Of a stretch of DNA of 64,000 nucleotides, positions 38,004 to 46,889 are shown in pieces. Made by a program: the position numbers and the translations under genes. The notes under the pieces are model-generated. The model was not told where the DNA came from and did no database searches. It saw only the letters and a list, made by a program, of their open reading frames with translations. Positions within the stretch are counted from its first letter, which is position 1; each line of letters starts with the position of its first letter. Origin of the DNA: an uncultured Schlesneria sp. (GTDB lineage: Bacteria > Planctomycetota > Planctomycetia > Planctomycetales > Planctomycetaceae); NCBI GenBank assembly GCA_903858935.1, contig CAIOKO010000143.1, positions 1 through 64,000 of the forward strand, given 5' to 3'.

Positions 38004-38861
38004 GTTAATTGATGCAGGTAGCCCGGTTGCAATCGTTGGATACGCCGGGGTCCATTTGAGTCTTTCTCGCAGCGTCTTGTTTGAGCAACGTTTATTCAGT
38101 CCGCCAGAGCCACGGGCGCTTGCTTCTTCTGGATTGAAAACTGGGGCAGGGCCGCCAACAAGTTCGGCAAGTTTGGTGTAGTATTCGCTCCTTAAGACAG
38201 GGAGATCGTCGACGACGACATACGTTTCGAACGGGGCCCCTGTTTTTTCGCAGGCGAGAACAGCGGATGCCGCGTCGTCCACATGAATTAAATTCAGCCA
38301 CGAATCGCCGCGACCAGCGACAGACAACCCTGCCCTTATCGATTCGATGCGGGATAACAGCCGTTCGGGGCCGTAGATTCCAGCTAATCTCAGAACGTTG
38401 GCATTTGTCACGTCACTGTTTGGAAAATATTCCCAAACCAATCTTTCGGCCTCGATGCAATTCTGGCCTCCAGGTTGCGTTGGTTTGCATTCCGAACTTT
38501 CGTCGACCCATTCTCCTGCGGATTGTCCAAAAACGCTGGTGCTTGAAACGTAGATAAATCGCCTGCAGCGGCCATTTATGCTCGAAAGGACGTTTCTTAA
38601 CCCACCGCAGGTCACCTCTTTATGGCTTCGTCCAGAATTCCGGTCAAATCCTACGGCATAGAATATCAGGTCAACCTCGGGCAGGATTGCAAGAGAATCC
38701 GGATCACAGATGTCGGCGACGACCGGTTGTATTCCTGATTGCCGGAATGATTCAGCATTTTTTTGAGTTCGAGTCACGGCAAGAACTTCGTGACCGGCGT
38801 CGATCCAGGCTCTCGCAACACGACGCCCAAGGTATCCACAACCAAAAATCATGATCCGCAT
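37986..38861 (-). CDS. NAD(P)-dependent epimerase/dehydratase (extended SDR)
   Basis: 291 aa from ATG 38861, the Met just before the Rossmann strand; the longer frame from 38900 has no matching start. GCGYLGRRVARAW is the nucleotide-binding loop; SSTSVFGQ follows, but the usual YxxxK reads as a degenerate site around CIEAERLVW. VLRLAGIYGPERLL and LNLIHVDDAASAVL are conserved in the family. Such proteins (YeeZ-like) are often annotated as sugar nucleotide epimerases, but lack of the classical YxxxK makes a non-sugar or regulatory role possible. Cytoplasmic. Confidence 0.83.
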   Translation of the reverse strand: MRIMIFGCGYLGRRVARAWIDAGHEVLAVTRTQKNAESFRQSGIQPVVADICDPDSLAILPEVDLIFYAVGFDRNSGRSHKEVTCGGLRNVLSSINGRCRRFIYVSSTSVFGQSAGEWVDESSECKPTQPGGQNCIEAERLVWEYFPNSDVTNANVLRLAGIYGPERLLSRIESIRAGLSVAGRGDSWLNLIHVDDAASAVLACEKTGAPFETYVVVDDLPVLRSEYYTKLAELVGGPAPVFNPEEASARGSGGLNKRCSNKTLRERLKWTPAYPTIATGLPASINSTTST

Positions 38862-39186
38862 CGTCCGACTTTCTGTACTTGTTTCGCGGCTTTGAAGCAT
38901 GGTCGTTGCGTTTCGCGGGCATTGACGCGTGATAATTCGAGACTCAGGTGATTTCAGCTCAACCGATTTTGAGAATTCCGCAGATGTTTGTTAATCAATT
39001 TGGGGCTGAATTGCAGTTGTTGGCCATCATTCTATAATCCCAGTGATGAATCACGAAGTGTAGAAAACTTAGGTCGACGATCGGTGGGAGGGCGTTTAAC
39101 GGATCTTCCGGGAAGTGCCGGGTTCCGAAACCCACCGATGTTTGACCTGTTCAACAAACACGGTGGCTGCCGCGGGGAGTGACAAC

Positions 39187-39915
39187 GTGACGGACTCGAC
39201 TGCCCAGTGCAAAACTGGGCTGCTTGCTTGCTTAGGACTGAGCTGGTTTTTTCGATTACTTTCATCTTCGATTGGACAAAAGTTCGTCATGGGTGTCACA
39301 GGGTTGTTGCTCTGCGGCTTCCTCGTGGCGCATCTGGCTGGCAATCTGTTGCTTTTCATGGGTGCCAAGCCGTTTAACGAATATGCCCATGCGCTGCATT
39401 CCCAGTGGGAATTGTTGGCGGTCGCGGAATTTGGTCTCGTTGTTCTTTTCCTGGCACACGTTTATCTGGCCGTTGCGACGACGATCGGAAACTATCGAGC
39501 TCGTCGGGACTTTTATGTCCTTAAGCAGTCAAAGGTCCCGGGGCGAATTATTGGCGCAAATTCGTGGATGTTTGCTTCTGGTTCAGTTGTGCTCGGGTTC
39601 GTGATTCTTCATCTCATTGATTTGCGATTGGGGCTTCGAAGCTCTCTTCAATATTTGCCAGAAACGGATCTGGAAGCACCTTTCAAGAATACGCTGGCTG
39701 CGATCAGTGATCCAATCAGTCGCGTGGTTTATTTTGTGGGTGTGATCGTACTAGGAGTTCATCTGTCGCATGGGTTTGCGAGCGCGTTTCAATCACTTGG
39801 GTTAAATCATCCAAAGTACACACCGTTGATTAAGATCATCGGGAAGATCTTTGGCGTCATAATTGCGGTTGGCTTCGCCAGCATCGTTGTGTTCGTGCCG
39901 GGGATGTGGCGATGA
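39187..39915 (+). CDS. sdhC: Succinate dehydrogenase cytochrome b subunit (B-type, five membrane helices)
   Basis: 242 aa from GTG 39187 (GGGGAG upstream). Five membrane segments with conserved heme-ligand histidines: VTGLLLCGFLVAHLAGNLL, EFGLVVLFLAHVYLA, ASGSVVLGFVILHLIDLR and VLGVHLSHGFASAFQSLG. This is the single-subunit anchor of B-type succinate:quinone oxidoreductases and fumarate reductases (Bacteroidota/Epsilonproteobacteria/Bacillus type), which carry two hemes and need no SdhD. sdhA and sdhB follow in order, after 195 and 47 bases. Confidence 0.92.
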   Translation: MTDSTAQCKTGLLACLGLSWFFRLLSSSIGQKFVMGVTGLLLCGFLVAHLAGNLLLFMGAKPFNEYAHALHSQWELLAVAEFGLVVLFLAHVYLAVATTIGNYRARRDFYVLKQSKVPGRIIGANSWMFASGSVVLGFVILHLIDLRLGLRSSLQYLPETDLEAPFKNTLAAISDPISRVVYFVGVIVLGVHLSHGFASAFQSLGLNHPKYTPLIKIIGKIFGVIIAVGFASIVVFVPGMWR

Positions 39916-40110
39916 CCTTCTGGCAACTTCACGCTGGTCTCAGGTGAAATTGAAAATCAAAATAAATCGTGCGATGAGGAATCGATCAACGTATTCCTTC
40001 AAATTCATCGACCGGTTTTTTTGAAAATGCAAAGTAAGAATATTCCGGAGCAATACGGTGCCCGATTTGATTTCTTCGAGTCAATATATTTGGATCTGCA
40101 AGGGGAAAAA

Positions 40111-42042
40111 ATGGTAACCGTCGCTGACACCCCGTTGGACGGACGCTGTCCAGACGGTAATATCGCCAGCCGCTGGGATCAGCGGAAACGTGACTTGAAA
40201 CTTGTTGCTCCCAATAACAAACGAAAATATACGGTTATCGTTGTTGGGACGGGACTTGCTGGCGGTTCTGCTGCCGCTTCGCTTGCCGAGTTGGGTTACA
40301 ATGTCCTTTCGTTTTGTATTCAGGATTCGCCTCGACGCGCCCATAGCATTGCCGCTCAGGGAGGCATCAACGCTGCGAAAAATTATCAGAACGATGGCGA
40401 TTCGGTCTGGCGCCTGTTTTACGACACGGTGAAGGGGGGAGAATGGCGTGCCCGTGAATCCAACGTTTATCGGCTGGCAACACTGAGTACGTCGATTATC
40501 GATCAGTGTGTTGCTCAGGGGGTTCCATTCGCACGTGAGTACGGTGGAACATTGACCAACCGTTCGTTCGGCGGTGCTCAAGTCTCGCGGACGTTCTACT
40601 GCGGTGGTCAGACAGGTCAGCAGCTGTTGCTCGGCGCGTATCAGGCGATGATGCGTCAAGTCAGCGGAGGTGGGATCAAGCTGTTCACACGACGAGAAAT
40701 GCTCGATCTCGTCGTCGTTGATGGGATTGCTCGCGGAATCGTGACTCGGGATCTCGTCACTGGCAAATATGAAACCTTTGTCAGTGATGCGGTGGTTCTC
40801 TGTACCGGCGGGTATGGAAACGCCTATTACCTTTCAACAATGGCGAAAACCTGTAACGTGACCGCCGCCTGGAGATGTCACAAACGAGGCGCCTATTTTG
40901 CAAATCCTTGTTTTACGCAGATTCATCCGACCTGCATTCCCGTCAGCGGCGATCATCAATCCAAGCTGACATTGATGAGTGAAAGCCTCAGAAACGACGG
41001 ACGCGTCTGGGTCCCAAAAACTAAGGGTGACGTTCGTTCGCCGGATCAGATTCCTGAAGACGAACGGGACTATTACCTTGAACGCCGTTACCCGTCGTAT
41101 GGAAATCTGGCGCCGCGCGATGTTTCTTCGCGAGCAGCCAAAGAGCGTTGCGACGCCGGCTTTGGGGTCGGGCCATCCGGAATGTCTGTCTATCTTGATT
41201 TTTCCAAAGCAATCAAGGAAGACGGAGAATCTGTGATTCGTGAGAAGTACGGTAACTTGTTCCACATGTACGAGCGGATTACTGACGAAAATCCTTACAA
41301 GGTACCGATGCGAATCTATCCAGCCGTGCATTACACGATGGGTGGCTTATGGGTGGACTACAATCTACAGAGTAATCTTCCGGGACTTTACGTCCTCGGC
41401 GAAGCGAATTTCTCGGATCACGGAGCGAATCGACTTGGTGCCAGCGCTCTCATGCAAGGCTTAGCTGACGGCTATTTTGTGATTCCCTATACCGTTGGTG
41501 ATCACATTGCGACGCGGAAGGTCAAGCCAATTTCAGCGGATCGACCAGAGTTCCACGAAGCACTCGAGGCAGCGAAGTCACGGACTGCTGCAATTCTAAA
41601 TGTCAAAGGGACCCACAGCACAGAGCACTTCCATCGAGCCCTCGGAAAGATCATGTGGGACCATGTCGGAATGGCGCGAAACGAAAAGGGTCTTTTGCAC
41701 GCGATTGAGCAAATCAAGAGTCTTCGCGAACAGTTCTGGCACGATGTCAAAGTCGTTGGCAGCGGCGAAACGCTGAATCAGAACCTGGAACACGCCGGTC
41801 GAGTTGCTGATTTTCTTGAATTTGCAGAGTTGCTGGCTCGAGACGCTCTTTATCGCGATGAATCTTGCGGAGGTCATTTCCGTGAAGAACATCAAACAGA
41901 AGAAGGCGAATGTGAACGTAACGATGCCGACTTCAGTTATGTGTCTGCATGGGAATACCAGGGTATTGGCACAGAATCGATCCTTCATAAAGAACCGCTG
42001 ACGTTTGTCGACGCCCCATTTGGTGTCCGCAGCTACAAGTAG
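40111..42042 (+). CDS. sdhA: Succinate dehydrogenase flavoprotein subunit
   Basis: 643 aa from ATG 40111 (AAGGGG 5 bases upstream); upstream in-frame codons to 40021 are not conserved. FAD loop [30 protein letters not shown] contains the His for covalent [21 protein letters not shown], the substrate-binding and catalytic Arg region APRDVSSRA, and [16 protein letters not shown]. It oxidises succinate to fumarate on the cytoplasmic side of the membrane, passing electrons to SdhB. Length and order (C-A-B) match B-type enzymes. Confidence 0.97.
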   Translation: MVTVADTPLDGRCPDGNIASRWDQRKRDLKLVAPNNKRKYTVIVVGTGLAGGSAAASLAELGYNVLSFCIQDSPRRAHSIAAQGGINAAKNYQNDGDSVWRLFYDTVKGGEWRARESNVYRLATLSTSIIDQCVAQGVPFAREYGGTLTNRSFGGAQVSRTFYCGGQTGQQLLLGAYQAMMRQVSGGGIKLFTRREMLDLVVVDGIARGIVTRDLVTGKYETFVSDAVVLCTGGYGNAYYLSTMAKTCNVTAAWRCHKRGAYFANPCFTQIHPTCIPVSGDHQSKLTLMSESLRNDGRVWVPKTKGDVRSPDQIPEDERDYYLERRYPSYGNLAPRDVSSRAAKERCDAGFGVGPSGMSVYLDFSKAIKEDGESVIREKYGNLFHMYERITDENPYKVPMRIYPAVHYTMGGLWVDYNLQSNLPGLYVLGEANFSDHGANRLGASALMQGLADGYFVIPYTVGDHIATRKVKPISADRPEFHEALEAAKSRTAAILNVKGTHSTEHFHRALGKIMWDHVGMARNEKGLLHAIEQIKSLREQFWHDVKVVGSGETLNQNLEHAGRVADFLEFAELLARDALYRDESCGGHFREEHQTEEGECERNDADFSYVSAWEYQGIGTESILHKEPLTFVDAPFGVRSYK

Positions 42043-42089
42043 CCTTTTGTCTAGCGACCTCAATTCGAGCCGCGGAGAATTTCCAGATC

Positions 42090-42863
42090 ATGAACCACGC
42101 TGCTTCAAAAAACTTGAATCTGACCTTGAAGATTTGGCGACAGGCCGGACCGAAACAATCGGGTGGATTAAAGACGTATCAGGTCAGCGGCATCTCAACT
42201 GACATGTCGTTTCTTGAAATGCTTGATGTCTTGAATGAGCAATTGATCGCGTCGGGTGAAGAGCCAGTCGCTTTCGACCACGATTGCCGTGAGGGCATTT
42301 GTGGAACTTGCGGCGTCGTCATCAATGGTCAGGCACATGGTCCTGATTCCGGAACGACGACCTGCCAATTGCATATGCGACGTTTTCACGACGGTGACAC
42401 GATCGTCATTGAACCATGGCTTGCCAAAGCGTTTCCGATCGTACGCGACCTGATCGTTGATCGCTCCGCATTCGACCGTATCATCCAGGCTGGCGGCTTT
42501 GTTTCAGTGAACACTGGCAACGCTCCCGAAGCAAACACAACACTCGTTCCGCATCACGTCCAGCAGGACGCTATGAATGCCGCCGCATGTATTGGATGTG
42601 GGGCATGCGTCGCATCGTGTAAAAATGCGTCCGCGATGTTGTTTGTTTCCGCGAAAGTTTCACACCTGGCAAGCTTACCTCAGGGGCAAGCCGAACGCAG
42701 TAAGCGAGTGCTAAACATGGTTGCAACCATGGACGCTGAGCACTTTGGGAATTGTACGAACACTGGTGAGTGTGAAGCGGCCTGTCCCGCCAAGATCAAA
42801 CTGACGAATATTGCACAGCTGAATCGGGAGTATATGAAGGCCGCTCTGCTGTCAAAAGAATGA
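42090..42863 (+). CDS. sdhB: Succinate dehydrogenase iron-sulfur subunit
   Basis: 257 aa. The plant-type [2Fe-2S] site is [10 protein letters not shown] plus a later Cys (TTTCQLH); the 4Fe-4S and 3Fe-4S clusters use [12 protein letters not shown] and the later [22 protein letters not shown] at the start and [15 protein letters not shown] are typical. It carries electrons from SdhA to the heme subunit. The stop is two bases from the convergent gene's stop, so the transcripts overlap at their ends. Confidence 0.96.
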   Translation: MNHAASKNLNLTLKIWRQAGPKQSGGLKTYQVSGISTDMSFLEMLDVLNEQLIASGEEPVAFDHDCREGICGTCGVVINGQAHGPDSGTTTCQLHMRRFHDGDTIVIEPWLAKAFPIVRDLIVDRSAFDRIIQAGGFVSVNTGNAPEANTTLVPHHVQQDAMNAAACIGCGACVASCKNASAMLFVSAKVSHLASLPQGQAERSKRVLNMVATMDAEHFGNCTNTGECEAACPAKIKLTNIAQLNREYMKAALLSKE

Positions 42864-42865
42864 AA

Positions 42866-43870
42866 TTACTTTCGAACAGAATCATTCTGGCTCGCAAATT
42901 CATGGTGCAGTTCCCGTATTGACTCTTTCACTGTCGACAGGTCCCCGACGACTACGAAATTGCGGAATGAGTATTCATCAGGGTTTATTCCGTCTCGTTT
43001 GCCGTCAATTCGAAAGACACAGTTCCACTTAACGACCTTTTCAGCAGAAAATCTGAATCGGCCATATCCCGCGGATTCGTATCCAGGTGAAGGTTGATCG
43101 GGCGAATAGATTCCCATCGCATGTGTCCCAGCTTTATTTGAAAGTATCACCGGGAAAGATTGTTCACCAGGGCCATCGTCAAGGGGTTCGATTGAGTCTT
43201 TCGTTGTATCGTACTTTGAGAAGACTTCAAATTCTGCCGGCATATATCCGGTAACGGCTTCAAACACTGCATGTCGATGTCGCTCTCCAACCGGCAACGA
43301 GAACGATACGTCATACCGTACGACGTGTTGCAAGTTTCGGTGACCAATTTGCACGCGTTTGGTCACAAGATGATTTGAAAGTTCGACAGTATTCTTGGCC
43401 GGATTCCCTTCGGACTTCTCATTCGGACTGAGCCAAAAAGCCATCTGATTGGTGGTCTGGAGTTTGTTTCCGTCAGCAATCAAATGTAATAAGCGGCTCG
43501 TCGATTTCGGACCAGCTCCATCTTTCCGAGAACCTGCTTCTGTTGGATTGAACGTCTCGGCTGTCAAAGGGTGCCCGGCATCGAAATTTGACGCCGATTG
43601 AAGCTGGCGACCATGATCAGCACTATCAATGAACTCGCGACCGTTCCAAGTGAGAGAGTGAATCGCCCCTGCGAGTCGTTCTGTTGTTTGAATAACGATT
43701 TCGGAATTGCCTGCCATCGCGCGGATCGTTGCATTACCCGAGGGAAAGTGTTCCGCAGAACATACGATCACGTAGTTGAGACTGATGATTAGTGCGGTCG
43801 TAAATAACGATCGCAATTGAATGGACGAAAGCGACATATTCAGACCACGATCCAGAATTTCGAGCGACAT
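42866..43870 (-). CDS. Exported protein of unknown function, beta-rich
   Basis: 334 aa from ATG 43870, 11 bases after the GH57 stop; an alternative ATG at 43837 would also leave a complete signal peptide (LFTTALIISLNYVIVCSA). The mature part has SLTWNGREFIDSADHGRQLQSASNFDAG, VVRYDVSFSLPVG, KVVKWNCVFRIDG: an all-beta pattern that recalls galactose-mutarotase-like folds, but I cannot assign a family. Located directly after the GH57 gene and likely co-transcribed with it, so a link to carbohydrate metabolism is possible. Confidence 0.65.
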   Translation of the reverse strand: MSLEILDRGLNMSLSSIQLRSLFTTALIISLNYVIVCSAEHFPSGNATIRAMAGNSEIVIQTTERLAGAIHSLTWNGREFIDSADHGRQLQSASNFDAGHPLTAETFNPTEAGSRKDGAGPKSTSRLLHLIADGNKLQTTNQMAFWLSPNEKSEGNPAKNTVELSNHLVTKRVQIGHRNLQHVVRYDVSFSLPVGERHRHAVFEAVTGYMPAEFEVFSKYDTTKDSIEPLDDGPGEQSFPVILSNKAGTHAMGIYSPDQPSPGYESAGYGRFRFSAEKVVKWNCVFRIDGKRDGINPDEYSFRNFVVVGDLSTVKESIRELHHEFASQNDSVRK

Positions 43871-43881
43871 AGTCCACTCGT

Positions 43882-46089
43882 TTACTTCGACTCCGACGAT
43901 GATAAGAATCTCGGTGCAGAACGTTCAGCCAATTCTCGAGCCTGAGCTGCAGATGTATCCAGCGAGACAACTAAGGTTACTTTCCACGTTCCGTCGGCGG
44001 GTGCCATGAATTCCCAGTGAGGCATCACGGAACAGCTTTGATGGACCAATTCAAAACCACTTTCCGATTGACTGACCGTTTGGATGGGCTGAGTCCAGAA
44101 GCTGGCATGTTCTGAAACGTCAATCGAGACATCCAGACCAAGCCATTCATCAACAAGACCGATTCGAGAGGAAGGATTCGTCGAATTCAGTGTTTCTAAC
44201 GGACCGAGGTTCAGGCCCCGGTCATTATAGTAGTAGCGGTCGTGCGCACATGCAGCCATCGCAGCAAAGTTGAATTCGATTCCGAAATGAATTGGCAACC
44301 CGGCAGGCAGATGTTCAAGTAAGTAACTGATTTCAAGTGAGCCAGCCTGATTGGACGACAGCGATATCGTCTTGGTGACTTTCACTTGAAACGGTCCAAG
44401 TTTGCCGTCTCGCCACATCGTCGCTTCGACGCGTTCATCGGAGCGCCGGATCTTGGAGAGATAGACCCCTTCGACGAAGTCGCCGATTTCTCCATTCCCG
44501 TTCGTAAAGTTTTCGTGGGTTAATCCCGGCTGTAGAAAATGGTCCACAAGGCTTTTTCGAGGCCAGGGATCATATTGTAGCTTCTGATCCAGGTTCGGTT
44601 GTTTGAATCGGACCCCGCCGTTGGGATCAACGCCGCCACCGTTGTCGCTGGCCGGCAGTCCTGTATGCTGGCGAACACGGTCATGATAAGGTTCGGGGCG
44701 TCGGTTCAATGTTGCCAACAAGTTTGTGCGAATTTGTCGCACATCCAGCTCGTAAAGATGCCCTCCCTTTCCGGGCGACAAATAAGCGATGAGCCGATCA
44801 CCCGCCAGTCGAATTTCTTTTCTAGCGTCGAGGTTGAAATCTTCCGCTTGTACGTCGACCCAGTGCCCTCGACGGCCAGAGGCGCGTTCCAGCATAGTCT
44901 CAGCGGAAATCAAGCTGCTGTAAATCGCATTTCTGAGGTGAGGTAGATACAGGCCACCAAACGCACCATGCCAATATGGGCAGTTACATTGACCCCGGTA
45001 AAGTTCGCGACGAGCTTCAGCGAGAAGTTGAGCGGGTGTCCCTTGCGTCGCCGTTGCCGAAACTTCCTCAAGTCGTCGACTCACCTGGACCATTCTCGCG
45101 TACATTTCATTTGCTTCGGGGTACTTCACCAGGAAATTCCGCCAGAAACCAGCTCGTACGAACTGACGCATCGAATGCCAGTCGTGACGCTGCTCATTCG
45201 CCGCGATCAGATTGCGGTAGTGCGTCTGCTTTTCGGTCGGCAACGCCCATTCCGTCATTTCACGGTAACTCGCATCGGGAATATAAATCCGACCGATCGG
45301 AGAGACGCTGTCAACCGTTTCCGACATCGTTGTGACGTGAAGCCATTGCTGATTGTCTCGTAGCGCCGAGAAAAAACGACGCAGCCAGCCATCACGGTAA
45401 ACGTGATCTTTCGAACCGGGCCAGACTCCGAATTTCTCGCCGTCATCTCCAAAAATTAAAACGGCGTTCGGGTATCGGTCTGCAATATGGCGGCAGTGAT
45501 TGATGAGGTCTTGTGGATCAGCGTACGGGATCAAATATCTCAATCGCTCGCCACCCGCAAATACCTTCAGCAGTCGGCCGCTTTCTTCCGTCAGATAGTA
45601 CCCCTGCAGCTCGTCTTCATTCAGGCCGGCGTTGCGAAAATGCGTGTCATCAAGCAGCGTATATTCCATCCCCGCTTCGACAATGTCGCCAGCAAACGAC
45701 TGTTCCCAGACCCGTTCGGGGACCCACATTCCACGGACGCGAGTTTCGAAGAGATCTTCAAGATGTCGTTTATAAAGTTGAATCTGGCCGATTCGATCAC
45801 GGCGCGGAATCGCGGCCAGGATCGGTTCATAATAGGGGCCGCCCAGCAGCTCGATCTGACCTCGCTTAACAAATTCGCGAATTCGCGCGATGTATTCCGG
45901 ATGGTGCCTGGCGAGCCAGTCCAGGAGGCTTCCTGAAATGTGTAATACGATCGGCAACTCGGGAAAGTCCTGGAGGACATTCAGAAACGGAACGTAGCTA
46001 TCCTGAAAAGCGGCATCAAAAACACCATCAAAATTGCCGACGGGCTGATGATTGTGCAGCGTCAGAATTAACCGTACATGTCCATTCAT
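43882..46089 (-). CDS. GH57 family 4-alpha-glucanotransferase/alpha-amylase
   Basis: 735 aa. N-terminal GH57 catalytic barrel with LHNHQPVG, GGPYYEPILAAIP, GMWVPERVWEQ (the likely nucleophile Glu) and IFGDDGEKFGVWPG (the likely acid Asp). Accessory DUF1925/DUF1926-type beta domains follow to the C-terminus (SLEISYLLEHLPAGLPIHFGIEFNFA). No signal peptide, so it acts on intracellular glycogen or maltodextrin. The presence of both accessory domains favours the glucanotransferase/amylase group over branching enzymes. Followed at once by a secreted unknown. Confidence 0.9.
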   Translation of the reverse strand: MNGHVRLILTLHNHQPVGNFDGVFDAAFQDSYVPFLNVLQDFPELPIVLHISGSLLDWLARHHPEYIARIREFVKRGQIELLGGPYYEPILAAIPRRDRIGQIQLYKRHLEDLFETRVRGMWVPERVWEQSFAGDIVEAGMEYTLLDDTHFRNAGLNEDELQGYYLTEESGRLLKVFAGGERLRYLIPYADPQDLINHCRHIADRYPNAVLIFGDDGEKFGVWPGSKDHVYRDGWLRRFFSALRDNQQWLHVTTMSETVDSVSPIGRIYIPDASYREMTEWALPTEKQTHYRNLIAANEQRHDWHSMRQFVRAGFWRNFLVKYPEANEMYARMVQVSRRLEEVSATATQGTPAQLLAEARRELYRGQCNCPYWHGAFGGLYLPHLRNAIYSSLISAETMLERASGRRGHWVDVQAEDFNLDARKEIRLAGDRLIAYLSPGKGGHLYELDVRQIRTNLLATLNRRPEPYHDRVRQHTGLPASDNGGGVDPNGGVRFKQPNLDQKLQYDPWPRKSLVDHFLQPGLTHENFTNGNGEIGDFVEGVYLSKIRRSDERVEATMWRDGKLGPFQVKVTKTISLSSNQAGSLEISYLLEHLPAGLPIHFGIEFNFAAMAACAHDRYYYNDRGLNLGPLETLNSTNPSSRIGLVDEWLGLDVSIDVSEHASFWTQPIQTVSQSESGFELVHQSCSVMPHWEFMAPADGTWKVTLVVSLDTSAAQARELAERSAPRFLSSSESK

Positions 46090-46365
46090 ACGTTTTACCT
46101 GTCTTTTCAGTTTCCCCAGACGCTGCGCGAGTACTCGTTTTCAAGAGCCGGTTGGCCGTGGAAAGAGCGCGCGGCTCTTTGCCATGGCGTTACATACCTG
46201 AAAAAACACCCTGCGAGAATCTCAGCTAAGGCGTTCTAGCCGCCAAAATCCTCGTTTTTTCGGTAATCTGTACCAAATTTGCCGTGTCGTTAATGTCGCT
46301 GACCCTGTGGAAAATCGGGAAATTTTGCGAATCTGACTGCGAGTTCAACAGCAAGTTCACAAAGC

Positions 46366-46405
46366 GGAGCCACGGCATTGAAGATGGCTCCAATACCGTG
46401 GCTCC
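46366..46405. terminator. Strong hairpin between the TPR gene and GH57 gene
   Basis: GGAGCCACGGCATTG (46366-46380) pairs with CAATACCGTGGCTCC (46391-46405) at 14 of 15 positions around a 10-base loop. It lies 39 bases downstream of the TPR gene on the minus strand, where it would be transcribed; no long T-run follows. The 354-base gap 46090-46443 otherwise contains no gene. It could end the TPR transcript or be a repeat family member. Confidence 0.5.
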
Positions 46406-46443
46406 CCAGGTCGGGGCGATTGTTAAGATCCTAAGTTATATGA

Positions 46444-46791
46444 TCAATGATGACCGCATCCACCACTTCCACATCCGCCGCCAGCATGCATCGTGCGGCT
46501 TCGTGCGAGGGCGTCTTCCGCTTCGGGAATCCGTCCGCATCGTTGATAAATGACGGAAAGCTGTGACTGAGAAAACGAATCGGTCGGATTTAGTTCGACG
46601 ACTTTTTTGGCGTGCGCAATTGCTTCATCGTACTTGCCCAGCTTCTGAAGCATGATGGCAAGGGCGGAATGAGTCAGGGTATGCGTCGGTGCCAATGCTT
46701 CGATTTCCATTAACTTTTCCACGGCACCCGGCAGGTTACCTTTGTCTTTCAGGGCAATGGCTTCATCGTACATTTGGTCAGGATTCGACAT
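46444..46791 (-). CDS. Small TPR protein with Cys/His/Gly tail
   Basis: 115 aa. Nearly three tetratricopeptide repeats: YDEAIALKDKGNLPGAVEKLMEIEALAP, HSALAIMLQKLGKYDEAIAHAKKVVELNP, and SQLSVIYQRCGRIPEAEDALARSR. The last 13 residues are Gly with two Cys and two His (GGGCGSGGCGHH), which looks like a metal-binding tail. No signal peptide, so a cytoplasmic interaction module. It is divergent from the GT39-like gene about 100 bases away. No specific partner can be named. Confidence 0.85.
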   Translation of the reverse strand: MSNPDQMYDEAIALKDKGNLPGAVEKLMEIEALAPTHTLTHSALAIMLQKLGKYDEAIAHAKKVVELNPTDSFSQSQLSVIYQRCGRIPEAEDALARSRTMHAGGGCGSGGCGHH

Positions 46792-46889
46792 GTTTGAGTT
46801 TTCCTTATGAACTGTGGTCGGTTAATTTCTAGGACAATCATAGAGGCTTGGGCAAGGCGATCCAACCGTCGGCGCGATATGTTTTTTTC

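Noticed and set aside
45487..45936. 149-aa plus-strand frame
   Set aside because: Opposite the conserved catalytic barrel of the GH57 gene; a codon-bias shadow.
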